Positions 37,590 to 47,357 are shown, counted from the stretch's first letter. The stretch is 64,000 nucleotides of DNA from Onishia niordana (GCF_004798965.1 NZ_SDSD01000001.1:62001-126000); one strand, 5' to 3'. The notes: generated from the sequence alone by a model not told the origin. Numbers and translations: made by a program.

Positions 37590-39098
37590 TTACTCGAGAG
37601 GTGAATCCCAGGCCCTGGAGAGCGCCACCGCCCGATGCCAGCGCTGATAAAGTGCCACACGCTCAGACTCGGGCATGGCCGGCTGATAGCGCTGGGCCAG
37701 CTGCCACTTGGCATCTATTTCGGCACGATCCTTCCAGAATCCGGTGGCCAGCCCAGCGAGATAGGCCGCACCGAGGGCCGTGGTTTCGGTGATACGCGGC
37801 ACCTTGACCGGTACACCAAGAACATCGGCTTGAAACTGCATCAGAAAGGTATTCACGGCACCTCCGCCGTCGGCGCGCAGTTCCCTTAAAGGAATGCCGG
37901 ATTCATCGACCATGACCTCAACGATGTCGCGGGCCTGGTAGGCAATGCTCTCGAGGACCGCGCGTGCGATATGGGCCTTGGTGGTGCCGCGGGTCACGCC
38001 AAGCAGAGTACCTCTCGCGTACGGATCCCAGTAAGGCGCGCCCAGTCCGGTCAACGCAGGGACAAAATAGACGTTGTCGTTGCCGGACAAGGAAAGTGCC
38101 ATTTGTTCGGTGTCGGCGGCGTCTTCGATAATGCCAAGCTCATCACGCAGCCACTGCACGGCCGCACCGGTGACGAAAATCGCTCCTTCCAGGGCATATT
38201 CCACGGGTTCGTCGCCGATTCGCCAGGCGATGGTGGTGAGCAGGCCATGTTGGCTGGCAACCGGCTGGGCGCCGGTGTTCATCAAAAGGAAGGACCCGGT
38301 GCCATAGGTGTTCTTGGCCATCCCCTCGCCGTGGCAAGCCTCCCCGAACAACGCCGCCTGCTGATCGCCGGCAATGCCGGCCACCGGCACACACGCGCCG
38401 AAGAAAGCGTCAGGGTCGGTCTCCCCAAACCGCGACGACGATGCCATGACCTCGGGAAGCAGAACTGCCGGCACGTTAAGCAGATCCAGCAACGCCTCAT
38501 CCCACTCTAGGGTATGAATGTTGTACATCAGGGTGCGTGACGCATTGGAGACATCGGTCACGTGCACCCGGCCACCAGTCAGCTTGTAGACCAGCCAGCT
38601 ATCGATGGTGCCAAAGGCGAGTTCACCGCGCTCGGCGCGTTCACGTAGGCCGCTGACATTGTCGAGCAACCACCGCACTTTGGTACCGGAAAAATAGGGG
38701 TCGCAAACCAACCCCGTCTTGTCGCGGAAGGTCGCTTCTAGGCCCTTCTCGCGTAGCGTCTCACAGATGCCCGCCGCACGGCGGTCCTGCCAGACAATCG
38801 CGCGATGCACCGGCTCACCGGTCTCACGATCCCACAACACGGTGGTCTCGCGCTGATTGGTGATGCCGATACCCACGATCTGATCAGGAAGAATATCCGC
38901 ATGGGTGAGCGCCTCACTAACGACCTGATGTGTCACGCTCCAAATCATCTCGGCATCGTGCTCGACCCAGCCAGGCTTCGGGTAATATTGCTGGAACTCC
39001 CGGTACGCCTTTCCCCGGGCAGTGCCGTCATGGTCAAAGACCAGCACCGTCGAGCCGGTGGTGCCCTGATCGATGGCCAGGATATAGCCCTTGTTCAT
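37590..39098 (-). CDS. glpK: Glycerol kinase
   Basis: A 502-aa FGGY kinase that phosphorylates glycerol to sn-glycerol-3-phosphate. [20 protein letters not shown] opens the phosphate-binding region. [33 protein letters not shown]-type KVRWLLDN and [20 protein letters not shown] are present. ATG 39098 (GAGGTGATTCC upstream) gives the standard length; the frame from 39149 is rejected. It lies directly downstream of the ABC importer genes, so imported glycerol is trapped by phosphorylation, and glpD follows. Confidence 0.97.
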   Translation of the reverse strand: MNKGYILAIDQGTTGSTVLVFDHDGTARGKAYREFQQYYPKPGWVEHDAEMIWSVTHQVVSEALTHADILPDQIVGIGITNQRETTVLWDRETGEPVHRAIVWQDRRAAGICETLREKGLEATFRDKTGLVCDPYFSGTKVRWLLDNVSGLRERAERGELAFGTIDSWLVYKLTGGRVHVTDVSNASRTLMYNIHTLEWDEALLDLLNVPAVLLPEVMASSSRFGETDPDAFFGACVPVAGIAGDQQAALFGEACHGEGMAKNTYGTGSFLLMNTGAQPVASQHGLLTTIAWRIGDEPVEYALEGAIFVTGAAVQWLRDELGIIEDAADTEQMALSLSGNDNVYFVPALTGLGAPYWDPYARGTLLGVTRGTTKAHIARAVLESIAYQARDIVEVMVDESGIPLRELRADGGGAVNTFLMQFQADVLGVPVKVPRITETTALGAAYLAGLATGFWKDRAEIDAKWQLAQRYQPAMPESERVALYQRWHRAVALSRAWDSPLE

Positions 39099-39183
39099 GG
39101 AATCACCTCGGCACCCCCTCGCCCCGCGAACGGGACGAGGCGGCGTCATGCCGGTTGATATTGACCTCTTGGTCAGCGTCCCC

Positions 39184-40911
39184 TTACTGCTGCCAGGACT
39201 GGATCAGCTGGTCGTAAGGCACCGTGGTTCCCTGCGGCATCTCGTTATCAAGCTCAGCTTTCGGTGCGCCGGGCTTGCTCAGCCAATACTCAGGGTCACG
39301 CTCTTCGTTGAGCTTGGGTTCGAAGGTCTCGAACACCTTGGCACGCGCCAGTCGCGCCATGATGTTGTCAAGATCGCCCGCCAGATTATCCAGGGCTTCC
39401 TTGGGCGTCACATCACCACTGACCGCAGGGGCCAGGTTCTGCCACCACAGCGGTGCCATGCGCGGATAATCCGGAACGTTGGTGCTCGACGGGGTCCACT
39501 TGGACTGATCCGGGCTACGATAGAACTCCACCAGGCCACCCAGCTTGGGCGCCATCTCAGTCATCTCCTCGGACATGATGTCGGAGCGACGGATCGGCGT
39601 CAGGCCAGCGATCAGCTTCTCAAGCGACACTGTCTTGGCGGTAGTGAACTGCGCGTACAGCCAAGCCGCGGTGCGACGATCCTCGGGTGTGGAATCGAAG
39701 AAGGTCCAGGAGCCTACGTCCTGATAGCCGACCTTCATGCCCTCTTCCCAGTAGGGGCCCGCCGGTGAAGGCGCCATCCGCCATTTGGGATTGCCCTCGT
39801 CATCGGTGACCGGCACATCGGGGCTGGTCATGTCGGCGGTGAAGGCGGTGTACCAGAACATCTGCTGGGCGATCTGGCCCTGGGCAGGCACCGGACCGGC
39901 CTCACCGAAGGTCATGCCTTGGGCTTCGGGCGGCGCATAGTCACGCAGCCAATTGACCATCTTGGTGACCGCAAACACCGAGGCCGGCGAGTTGGTCGCC
40001 CCACCGCGGCTAACGCTGGCGCCCACTGGACGGCTCTCCTCGTCGACGCGGATACCCCAGTCATCAACCGGGTTGCCGAAGGGCACGCCAGTGCTACCCA
40101 TACCGGCCATCGACAGCCAGGAGTCATGGAAGCGCCACCCAAGCGACGGATCGCGACGCCCGTAATCCATGTGGCCGTAGACTTTCTGGCCATCGATTTC
40201 CCCTACCTCGTTGGTGAAGAACTCGGCGATGTCCTGATAGGCGGTCCAGTTGGTTGGCACGCCCAGCTCATAGCCGTACTGCTCACGGAACTTCGCCTGC
40301 AGGTCCTCGCGCTGGAACCAGTCATAGCGGAACCAGTAAAGGTTGGCGAACTGCTGATCAGGAAGCTGGTAGATATCCCCATCGGGTCCGGTGGTGTACT
40401 GGATGCCGATAAAGTCATCCAGGTCCAAAGTCGGCAGGGTGTAATCTGACCACTCGTTCTCCATCGCCTCGGACAGGTTAACGGTGGTGCCATAACGAAT
40501 ATGGGTGCCGATGGCATCCGAATCGTTGACGTAGCCATCATAGATGTTGCGACCCGACTGCATCTGGGTCTGCATGTTATTGACGACGTCACCCTCACCG
40601 ATAATGTTGTGGGTGAGTTCAATGCCCGTCAGTTCTGAAAACGCCTTGGCCAGGACATCGCGCTCATAGACATGCGTCGTCAAGCCCTCGGAGACGACAT
40701 TGATCTCCATACCGCGGAAGGGCTCGGCGGCCTTGGCGAACCACTGAAGCTCGGCGATCTGTTCATCCCGGCTCAGGGTCGATTGTTGGAAGTGCTCCTC
40801 CAGCAACCGGTCGATGACGGCCTGGGTATCGTGATTGTCGGCGTGCACTGACCCGCTAGCCAACATAACGCCAGCCGCCAGCGCAGAGAGTCGCATTCTT
40901 GTCGGTATCAT
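39184..40911 (-). CDS. glpV: Glycerol ABC transporter substrate-binding protein (GlpV-like)
   Basis: A 575-aa periplasmic binding protein with signal peptide [19 protein letters not shown]. It is larger than sugar-binding proteins of the family, as is known for Rhizobium GlpV-type receptors. Marks include [60 protein letters not shown] and [17 protein letters not shown]. It is placed with glpS, T, P, Q and U upstream and glpK downstream, so glycerol is the likely ligand. RBS AGAGG lies before ATG 40911. Spacing to glpK is 85 bp. Confidence 0.9.
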   Translation of the reverse strand: MIPTRMRLSALAAGVMLASGSVHADNHDTQAVIDRLLEEHFQQSTLSRDEQIAELQWFAKAAEPFRGMEINVVSEGLTTHVYERDVLAKAFSELTGIELTHNIIGEGDVVNNMQTQMQSGRNIYDGYVNDSDAIGTHIRYGTTVNLSEAMENEWSDYTLPTLDLDDFIGIQYTTGPDGDIYQLPDQQFANLYWFRYDWFQREDLQAKFREQYGYELGVPTNWTAYQDIAEFFTNEVGEIDGQKVYGHMDYGRRDPSLGWRFHDSWLSMAGMGSTGVPFGNPVDDWGIRVDEESRPVGASVSRGGATNSPASVFAVTKMVNWLRDYAPPEAQGMTFGEAGPVPAQGQIAQQMFWYTAFTADMTSPDVPVTDDEGNPKWRMAPSPAGPYWEEGMKVGYQDVGSWTFFDSTPEDRRTAAWLYAQFTTAKTVSLEKLIAGLTPIRRSDIMSEEMTEMAPKLGGLVEFYRSPDQSKWTPSSTNVPDYPRMAPLWWQNLAPAVSGDVTPKEALDNLAGDLDNIMARLARAKVFETFEPKLNEERDPEYWLSKPGAPKAELDNEMPQGTTVPYDQLIQSWQQ

Positions 40912-40966
40912 AATGACCTCTTCTTATTGAAGTACTTACTTGAAGGAGTGGCTCCTTCCACCCAGA

Positions 40967-41239
40967 TCACCCCCAACGGATCAGTACCAGCAACCACAGT
41001 GCCGATCCCGCAAGGGCCCACCAGATACTCAGGGGCGTAAAGCCCACCACCAGCAGATGCAGGTAGGCGGCAGACAACAGCCCGATAAAGAGACGATCAC
41101 CGCGTGTGGTCGAGATCGGCAAAAAGCCTTTTCGCTCAACCGTCGGCTGCACCACCTCCCAGACCGTCATCCCGGCGAGCATCGCCCCGATGAAGGAAAA
41201 GAAGAGTGTGGTCGGCAGCGTCCAGACCATCCATTCCAT
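40967..41239 (-). CDS. glpU: DUF2160 small membrane protein of the glycerol importer (GlpU-like)
   Basis: A 90-aa protein with three hydrophobic segments (LPTTLFFSFIGAMLAGM; LFIGLLSAAYLHLLVVGF; WALAGSALWLLVLIRWG). The short central cytosolic loop contains ERKGFLPISTTRGDRLF. The family is regularly found inside glycerol ABC operons, where the gene is called glpU. Its role in transport is not established; it may be an accessory membrane subunit. GGAGG precedes the ATG. It lies 12 bp after glpQ and 55 bp before glpV. Confidence 0.88.
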   Translation of the reverse strand: MEWMVWTLPTTLFFSFIGAMLAGMTVWEVVQPTVERKGFLPISTTRGDRLFIGLLSAAYLHLLVVGFTPLSIWWALAGSALWLLVLIRWG

Positions 41240-41251
41240 GACGCGCCCTCC

Positions 41252-42145
41252 TCAGGTGCGGCCCAGGGCGAAGCCCTTGGCGATGTGATTTCGAACGAAG
41301 TAGACCACCAGGATGCCGGGCAGTATGGTCAATACCCCAGCGGCCGCCAGCGTTCCCCAGTCGATGCCGGAAGCCGTTGAGGTACTGGTCATCACCGAGG
41401 CGATAGGCTGGGCATTCGTGGATGTCAGCGTGCTGGCCAGCAGCAGCTCGACCCACGAGAACATGAACAGGAAGAACAGCGTCACGCCGATACCGGAGCG
41501 GATCATCGGGATGAAGATGCGCACGAAGAAGCGCGGGAAGCTATAGCCATCGATGAAGGCGGTCTCGTCAATCTCCTTGGGCACACTGCTCATGAAGCCT
41601 TCGAGAATCCAGATCGCCAGCGGAATATTGAACAGACAGTGCGCCAGTGCCACCGCGATATGGGTATCGAACAGTCCCACGGTGTAATAGAGCTGGAAGT
41701 ACGGCAGCAGGAAGACGGCGGGTGGGGCCATCAAATTGGTCAACAGCCAGAAGAACAGATGCTTGTCGCCGATAAAGTGATAGCGGCTGAATGCATAGGC
41801 CGCCGGCAGAGCAACCAGGATGCTGATCACCATGTTCATCACCACATAGGTGATGGAGTTCACATACCCCATGTACCACGTCTCGGTGGTAAATATCTTG
41901 GCGTAGTGTTCCAGGGTGAAATTGTCGGGCCACAAGGTTAAGCCACCGAGAATCTCGGTATTTGACTGGAACGACATGTTCATCAGCCAGTAGATCGGCA
42001 GTAGCACGAACAGCAGATACAGCCCCAGCAAGAGCTTGGGACGCAGGCGCCCCGGCACGGCGCGAGACTTGCGGCGTTTCCGCTTGTCTTCGATAGCTGC
42101 TCGCTGGCGGACTTCAGCAGGCGTCGTGGGCTTGGACTGGCTCAT
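41252..42145 (-). CDS. glpQ: Glycerol ABC transporter permease (GlpQ-like)
   Basis: A 297-aa CUT1-type permease with six helices. A basic N-terminal tail precedes LLLGLYLLFVLLPIYWLMNM, and the ATPase-contact EAA loop reads SVPKEIDETAFIDGYSFPRF. It pairs with GlpP to form the membrane channel. The name follows the Rhizobium nomenclature and is unrelated to the E. coli glycerophosphodiesterase GlpQ. It starts 1 nt after the glpP stop. Confidence 0.92.
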   Translation of the reverse strand: MSQSKPTTPAEVRQRAAIEDKRKRRKSRAVPGRLRPKLLLGLYLLFVLLPIYWLMNMSFQSNTEILGGLTLWPDNFTLEHYAKIFTTETWYMGYVNSITYVVMNMVISILVALPAAYAFSRYHFIGDKHLFFWLLTNLMAPPAVFLLPYFQLYYTVGLFDTHIAVALAHCLFNIPLAIWILEGFMSSVPKEIDETAFIDGYSFPRFFVRIFIPMIRSGIGVTLFFLFMFSWVELLLASTLTSTNAQPIASVMTSTSTASGIDWGTLAAAGVLTILPGILVVYFVRNHIAKGFALGRT

Positions 42146-42146
42146 A

Positions 42147-43025
42147 TCAGGCGCCCCCCTCTTTGTCTTTCTGCATATTCATGATCGCGGTGTAGAACAC
42201 CCAGCTGACCAGCAGGATGATCAGGAAGTAGATCAGCGAGAAGGCGGCGGATGGACCAAGATCCTGCTGACCGATTGCCATGGTCGTGAGCGACTGACTC
42301 AGGAAGGTGGTGGAGCTGCCAGGCCCTCCGCCGGTCAATACGAAGGGCTCGGCATAGATCATGAAAGAATGCATGAAGCGCAGCAGCACACCGATCACCA
42401 GCACGTTGGTCAGCTTGGGCAGCTGGATATAGCGAAACACCGCCCAACGCGAGGCACGATCGATACGCGCTGCCTGATAATACGCCTCGGGAATCGAGCG
42501 CAGACCGCTATAGCAAAGCAGCGCAATCAGCGGCGTCCAGTGCCAGACATCCATGATGATGATGGTGCCCCAGGCATCTACCGTGCTGCGGGTGATATTG
42601 TACTCGTAGCCCAGTTCGCGAAGCCCCCAGCCCATCAGCCCGATATCCCCCCGGGTGAAGATCTGCCAGATGCTGCCCACCACGTTCCAGGGGATCAGCA
42701 GCGGTAGCGTCACCAGGATCAACACCGCCGAGGCCTGCCAGCCTTTCTTCGGCATCAGCAGGGCAATACCGATACCCAGCGGGACCTGAATGCAGAGCAC
42801 CGTCAGCGAGAAGGCAAACTGACGCAGCAACGCCGACTGCAGGGTCGGGTCGTTGAGCATTTGTACGAACCATTCGGTGCCGGTAAAGAAGCGGGTATTG
42901 GCATCGAAGACGTCCTGCACCGAGTAGTTGACGACGGTCATCAACGGGATGATCGCCGAAAAGGCCACCAGCGCCAGCATCGGCAGAATCAGCAGCCACG
43001 CCTTATTGTCGTAGACCTTATTCAT
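42147..43025 (-). CDS. glpP: Glycerol ABC transporter permease (GlpP-like)
   Basis: A 292-aa permease with six helices. The N-terminal KAWLLILPMLALVAFSAIIP is typical of the MalF-like partner, and the EAA loop is SIPEAYYQAARIDRASRWAV. ATG 43025 is inside the last codons of glpT (8-nt overlap), so translation is coupled. An in-frame extension to 43151 lies wholly within glpT and is not used. Confidence 0.92.
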   Translation of the reverse strand: MNKVYDNKAWLLILPMLALVAFSAIIPLMTVVNYSVQDVFDANTRFFTGTEWFVQMLNDPTLQSALLRQFAFSLTVLCIQVPLGIGIALLMPKKGWQASAVLILVTLPLLIPWNVVGSIWQIFTRGDIGLMGWGLRELGYEYNITRSTVDAWGTIIIMDVWHWTPLIALLCYSGLRSIPEAYYQAARIDRASRWAVFRYIQLPKLTNVLVIGVLLRFMHSFMIYAEPFVLTGGGPGSSTTFLSQSLTTMAIGQQDLGPSAAFSLIYFLIILLVSWVFYTAIMNMQKDKEGGA

Positions 43026-44118
43026 GGTCAGTCTCCACGCGATATTCGTCGATATAGACGCCCAGACGCGCCTGAGGGAAGCGGATATAGGCCTTGCCCT
43101 TGGGCGTGGGTTGATCCTCGTTGATGCGCGCCTTGAGGGTGATGTCGCCAAGCGCGAGCGTCAGGATCGAATAGGTGCCCAAGTCCTGGGCATTCACCAC
43201 ATTGACCGTCAGCGCATCGGCCTCGGGAGTCTCGAAGACCTCGACGAAATCAGGACGGATGCCCAGACGAATATTGCTTGAGTCGCTTTGGGCAATGAGA
43301 TCCCGCATCCTGGGCGTGACCGGAATGACCACCTCGCCACAGCGCACCTGGTCATCCTTCACCGAGATATCGAGCAGGTTCATGCCGGGGCTGCCAATGA
43401 AATACCCAACGAAGGTGTGGGCCGGACGCTCGTAGAGCTCTCGGGGGGTGCCGAACTGCACCACCTGGCCTTGATACATGACCGCGATCTTGTCGGCGAA
43501 CGTCGAGGCTTCCAGCTGGTCGTGGGTGACATACACCATGGTGATGTTGAAGCGCCGGTGTATCTCCTTGAGCTTGCGGCGCAGCTTCCACTTGAGCTGC
43601 GGGTCGATCACGGTCAGCGGCTCGTCGAAAAGAATCGCCGAGACATCTTCGCGAACCAGACCGCGGCCCATGGAAACCTTCTGCTTCTCATCGGCTGTCA
43701 GGTTCTTGGCCTTGCGCTTGAGCTGAGGCGTCAACTCAAGCACCTCGGCCACCTCGAGCACTTTCTCGCGAATCTTCGTCTCGGCCATGCCGGTGTTGCG
43801 CAGCGGAAAGGCCAGGTTATCGAACACCGTCATGGTGTCGTACACCACAGGGAACTGGAAAACCTGGGCAATGTTGCGCTGCTCGGGTGCCAGGGAGTTC
43901 ACTCGCTCGCCATCGAAAAGCACTTCACCGCTGGACGGCTCCAGCAACCCAGAAATGATGTTGAGCAGAGTCGACTTCCCGCAGCCGGACGGCCCCAGCA
44001 GGGCATAGGCGCCGCCCTGGTGCCAGATGTGGTCCATCTCGCGAATTGCATAGTCTTCCGGTCCGGCAGGCGATGGCAGGTAGGAATGAGCGAGATGTCG
44101 CAGGGTGATTTCCGCCAT
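43018..44118 (-). CDS. glpT: Glycerol ABC transporter ATPase with degenerate signature motif (GlpT-like)
   Basis: A 366-aa MalK-type ATPase with a C-terminal TOBE-like regulatory domain. Walker A is GPSGCGKST (residues 42-50), the Q-loop Gln is in VFQFPVV, Walker B is AILFDEP (Asp165, Glu166), and the switch His is His199 in VTHDQLEA. The ABC signature, normally LSGGQ, reads LTADE (residues 140-144), so this subunit cannot supply a normal signature to its partner. It is unrelated to the E. coli GlpT exchanger. It lies 1 nt from glpS and overlaps glpP. GGAGG precedes the ATG. Confidence 0.93.
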   Translation of the reverse strand: MAEITLRHLAHSYLPSPAGPEDYAIREMDHIWHQGGAYALLGPSGCGKSTLLNIISGLLEPSSGEVLFDGERVNSLAPEQRNIAQVFQFPVVYDTMTVFDNLAFPLRNTGMAETKIREKVLEVAEVLELTPQLKRKAKNLTADEKQKVSMGRGLVREDVSAILFDEPLTVIDPQLKWKLRRKLKEIHRRFNITMVYVTHDQLEASTFADKIAVMYQGQVVQFGTPRELYERPAHTFVGYFIGSPGMNLLDISVKDDQVRCGEVVIPVTPRMRDLIAQSDSSNIRLGIRPDFVEVFETPEADALTVNVVNAQDLGTYSILTLALGDITLKARINEDQPTPKGKAYIRFPQARLGVYIDEYRVETDHE

Positions 44119-44119
44119 C

Positions 44120-45208
44120 TTATAGGCCTCCCAAATGCGCCGGAATGTGCACCACGCCGCCTTGCTGATCGAAGGCATAAACCTTGTGGGTGGGCACGTA
44201 GAGGGTGACGGCGTCGTCAGGGTCGAACTCGTGCACCCCCTCCAGCAGCACCGTCATCTCGAAGCGCTCGTTGTGCACATGGAGAAAGGTTTCCGAGCCG
44301 CTGAGCTCGGCCAGGTCGACCCGCATCTCGAGCGCCAGATCATCGCTTGACTGAGGGCTCAGCGCGATATGCGAGGCCCGGATGCCAAAACGGTAGTCCC
44401 CAGCCCCCAGTGGGCGTAGATCATCATTGAGAGGAAACTGAATGCCGCCGTTGAGATGCACTGCGCTATCGGTAATCTGACCGCCGACAATGTTGATCGG
44501 CGGCTCCGAGAACATCTCGGCCGCGAGAATGCCTTGCGGACGGTGATACACCTCTTCCGTCGGGCCATACTGCAGCAGTCGTCCCTCATGCAGGACGGCA
44601 GTATTGCCACCCAATGCCAGTGCCTCGCCAGGCTCCGTGGTTGCATAGACCGCTATGCAGTTTCGCTCGCTGAAGAGCGCGCGCAGTTCGTCGCGCAACT
44701 CCTCACGCAGCTTGTAATCCAAGTTGACCAGGGGTTCATCGAAGAGGATGACATCCGCCTCCTTGACCAGCGCCCGGCCCATGGCCGTGCGCTGCTGCTG
44801 GCCACCGGACAATTCCAGCGGGAAGCGATCCAGCAGGTGATCGATGCGCAGCATCTCGGCCGTTTCGTGCACCCGGCGATCGATATCGGCGCCAGCCACC
44901 TTGGCCAACCTGAGCGGCGAAGCAATATTCTCGTAAACACTCAGCGCCGGATAATTGATAAATTGCTGATACACCATCGATACGTTGCGGCGACGCACCG
45001 AGACACCTGTCACGTCACGACCGTCCATCATCACGCGCCCCCGGGTCGGCACTTCCAATCCGGCCATCAGGCGCATCAGTGTGGTCTTGCCTGCCAGGGT
45101 ACGGCCCAGCAGCACATTGAAAGACCCCGGGGCCAACTCCATGTTCACGCCATCGATATGGGTGGCGCCGTTGACCACGTGGTCGATGTTTTCAAGGATC
45201 AGGGACAT
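44120..45208 (-). CDS. glpS: Glycerol ABC transporter ATPase lacking the switch histidine (GlpS-like)
   Basis: A 362-aa ATPase, first gene of the cluster. Walker A is GRTLAGKT (35-42) in place of the usual GPSGCGKS, the signature is an intact LSGGQ (133-137), and Walker B is VILFDEP with Asp157 and Glu158. The switch (H-loop) position is Thr191 in YATTEPGEA, where His is normal. A TOBE-like domain follows. It is the natural heterodimer partner of GlpT, its changes being complementary. ATG 45208 is chosen over 45322 because homology begins there; its RBS (GAGAACGAC) is weak. Confidence 0.92.
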   Translation of the reverse strand: MSLILENIDHVVNGATHIDGVNMELAPGSFNVLLGRTLAGKTTLMRLMAGLEVPTRGRVMMDGRDVTGVSVRRRNVSMVYQQFINYPALSVYENIASPLRLAKVAGADIDRRVHETAEMLRIDHLLDRFPLELSGGQQQRTAMGRALVKEADVILFDEPLVNLDYKLREELRDELRALFSERNCIAVYATTEPGEALALGGNTAVLHEGRLLQYGPTEEVYHRPQGILAAEMFSEPPINIVGGQITDSAVHLNGGIQFPLNDDLRPLGAGDYRFGIRASHIALSPQSSDDLALEMRVDLAELSGSETFLHVHNERFEMTVLLEGVHEFDPDDAVTLYVPTHKVYAFDQQGGVVHIPAHLGGL

Positions 45209-45396
45209 GTCGTTCTCATGAGCAGCTTGAATGAGGCAGCACGGGACACCCTGAGAGCAGGCGTCGCGACGCATGACGGCGGAAGGACAAACACACTGGG
45301 CGAGCTCCTGTTTTGTGGTCACTGTCTTTTATTGTCAGGAAGCGATTAGGGCAAGGAAGACAACGTCAGATCCCACACCAATGTTCGCTTTTAAAC

Positions 45397-45422
45397 AAAC
45401 GAACACGAAAAAGTGTTCGTTT
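45397..45422. promoter_or_regulatory. Perfect inverted repeat upstream of the glycerol operon (GlpR-like operator candidate)
   Basis: AAACGAACAC and GTGTTCGTTT are exact complements separated by six bases (GAAAAA). A further TGTTCG half-site at 45382-45387 pairs with the same CGAACA. TTCG/CGAA half-sites are characteristic of DeoR-family GlpR operators, so this is a plausible GlpR site about 190 bp upstream of glpS. No glpR gene is in the window. The rest of the roughly 520-bp gap to the next gene contains a small hairpin pair (45601-45618 and 45625-45640) and no ORF I trust. Confidence 0.6.
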
Positions 45423-45730
45423 CAGTGCTCAGACTAGTGCAGGGGTGGCTCTACAGCAACGCAAATGGCCCATTTGGCGCTTATACCTTGGTCTACAAGC
45501 CCATAAAAATCATCTAAATGCTTGAAAAAAGTCTAGGTGCGGAATTTTCGCATGTCATTTTCGCTTTCGATCATCATTAGACATACGCAACAACATTGGA
45601 CGGCACAGGGCTGTGCCGAAGAATGCCCCACTTTGGGGGCAAGGAGGGAGACAACGGGAATCAGGGGAGGAAAGCAACAAATTACAAGGGGCGGGCTTTG
45701 AGACGGGCTTAGAGAGAGTGCTCAGCCACC

Positions 45731-46018
45731 TCAGGTCTCATCGGTTTCTTTATCATCGGTATTCTTGGCATTCTCACCGCGAGACAACGCCTCACCATGC
45801 GCCTTGGGGTCGATTTTCTGTTCTAGCCTGTCGGCATCTTCAGCCAGTGACTCGTGATAGCGGGACCAATCTTCCCAATCGTGTGGCGTGCCCGTACGGG
45901 GCCGATGATGCCCGGCCTCAATGGCTCTGGACCAAGCCAGTTCCTCGAGGGTATGAGGTTTTTCCTCTTCTTTGTCCAACTCAATGCCTTTCTTGGCAAG
46001 ATATTCGCGAGCATCCAT
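45731..46018 (-). CDS. Hypothetical acidic, highly charged small protein
   Basis: A 95-aa soluble protein with no membrane segment. It has MDAREYLAKKGIELDKEEEK, a Trp-rich middle (ELAWSRAIEAGHHRPRTGTP, HDWEDWSRYHESLAEDAD) and an acidic polar tail. Excess Asp and Glu fits a haloadapted cytosolic protein. AAAGGAGAGTCT precedes the ATG, which supports real translation. I recognise no family. It stands alone, divergent from the empty region to its right, and is followed by two small hairpins. Confidence 0.6.
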   Translation of the reverse strand: MDAREYLAKKGIELDKEEEKPHTLEELAWSRAIEAGHHRPRTGTPHDWEDWSRYHESLAEDADRLEQKIDPKAHGEALSRGENAKNTDDKETDET

Positions 46019-46853
46019 AGAGACTCTCCTTTATTTGTCGTTAAGGTGTTTCCGCTTTCGATGCCACCCTGACGCCGATCTTCTAGACCCTTGATGATGA
46101 GCGAGACAGATACCGAGACGGTAGCGAAGGAGGGTCTGCGGTAAAGACTACGCAACCGACACAAGAGGGCTTTATCTGTAACGACCTACGATCTGTCATG
46201 GTCGTTTCATTATTAATGACTATTGAAGAAAAGATATCGATTAACTTATTCATTCACTTACCGAACAGGAGGCTTGCCGGCGTTTTCGCCAGGCCGCTTA
46301 GCTCACCGATCTGTAACCCTGCCTATAACACTACCCCCTGCCCTGCCGTACCCCAGGCGGAACCAACTGTTACTTCTTCATCGCCGTATACCGTTGGCAG
46401 GAGTGTTTAGCGACATTTAAATGGCAAGAGTAGAGCTCAGCTATGCTGAGGAGAGACGCGCTACAGTGGATGTGATTCCCTGGCCAACGGCGAGGTGTCA
46501 TTTAATGACCTAAGTCGTTCGCTAGAGTGCAAGGCAACGAGGGCCAGGTGCAGGCTCATACCAAACAGCGCAGCAGCCCCTTCCTCGGCCTGAGATTGTG
46601 GCCCTATTGTGGAGACCCGGTCGCACTGTTTCATCTGAGCTGTATCTTAGTAGAACACCGCGCAGGGGCTTGAGATAGCCTCTATCATCCAATCATCGAA
46701 GAGGGATCGCGAACCGCCCTTCGCCATCTGAAGGCCAACCTGCAGCTCGGCTCTTGACTCGTTGAGCACTGCATGGAATGTGGGCCGGGGAATGACGCAA
46801 CCCGGCGCCAAGCGACACAAGATGTCATCACTGTTGATGCAAGGAGACCGACG
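46019..46853. other. Gene-poor interval
   Basis: About 830 bp in which I see no convincing gene, RNA or mobile element. Open frames here are short, lack ribosome sites and do not read like known proteins. The stretch 46190-46260 is noticeably AT-rich and contains the palindrome TCATTATTAATGA. The right end should hold the promoter of the CBS-domain gene. Confidence 0.5.
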
Positions 46854-47267
46854 ATGCCTCGAAACGCGCCCAGTATCATACGCGACATCATGTCCCGCGA
46901 TTGCTATCGAGTGACCGGCGACACGTCGATCACTCAATTGGCAAAGGGCCTGGGGCTGCATCGATTACCCGGTGTGCCGGTCGTCGATAACAGGGATCAC
47001 CTGATTGGCTTCATCTCAGAGCAAGATGTGCTCGGCAAACTGCTCCAGAGCGCCTACCTCAACGATGAACCACCACTGGTCAAGGAACTGATGCGCCATG
47101 AGGTGCTATCAGTGACACCTGCCAAGAGCATCACCGACCTGGCTCAGGAAATGCTTGGTACTAAACCTAAGGTTTATCCCGTAGTGGAACAGGAGCGGCT
47201 CGTCGGCATCGTCACCCGCCGCGACATCCTCGGCGCCATTCTGAAAATGCGTGGCGGAAATCACTAG
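46854..47267 (+). CDS. CBS-domain pair protein
   Basis: A 137-aa stand-alone Bateman module with two CBS repeats: IMSRDCYRVTGDTSITQLAK to GFISEQDVLGKLL, and LMRHEVLSVTPAKSITDLAQ to GIVTRRDILGAIL. Such modules bind adenosine nucleotides and regulate partner proteins; the partner is not evident. ATG 46854 follows AAGGAGACCGACG, and the frame extending left to 46773 is not used. It is followed by an unusually long inverted repeat. Confidence 0.9.
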   Translation: MPRNAPSIIRDIMSRDCYRVTGDTSITQLAKGLGLHRLPGVPVVDNRDHLIGFISEQDVLGKLLQSAYLNDEPPLVKELMRHEVLSVTPAKSITDLAQEMLGTKPKVYPVVEQERLVGIVTRRDILGAILKMRGGNH

Positions 47268-47309
47268 GCGCCCCAACACGGCTTCTGAATTCGCACCTAA
47301 ACACCGCAT

Positions 47310-47357
47310 CAATGGACACGGCCCGGCCTTCTTTAAAAGGCCGGGCCGTGTCCGTTG
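47310..47357 (+). terminator. 21-bp-stem inverted repeat after the CBS gene
   Basis: A perfect 17-bp GC-rich core stem (47314-47330 with 47337-47353, loop CTTTAA). It is extended by a T-G wobble and three more pairs to about 21 bp. There is no T-run beyond it on either strand. It lies 42 bp past the CBS stop and is the likely transcript end, though its length is beyond what a terminator needs. Confidence 0.6.

Noticed and set aside
43018..44118. Calling this gene the E. coli-type glycerol-3-phosphate exchanger GlpT
   Set aside because: It encodes an ABC ATPase; the name follows the rhizobial glycerol-importer nomenclature only.
46198..46410. Short plus-strand open frames in the gene-poor interval
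   Set aside because: No ribosome site, no recognisable family and a biased composition unlike neighbouring genes.
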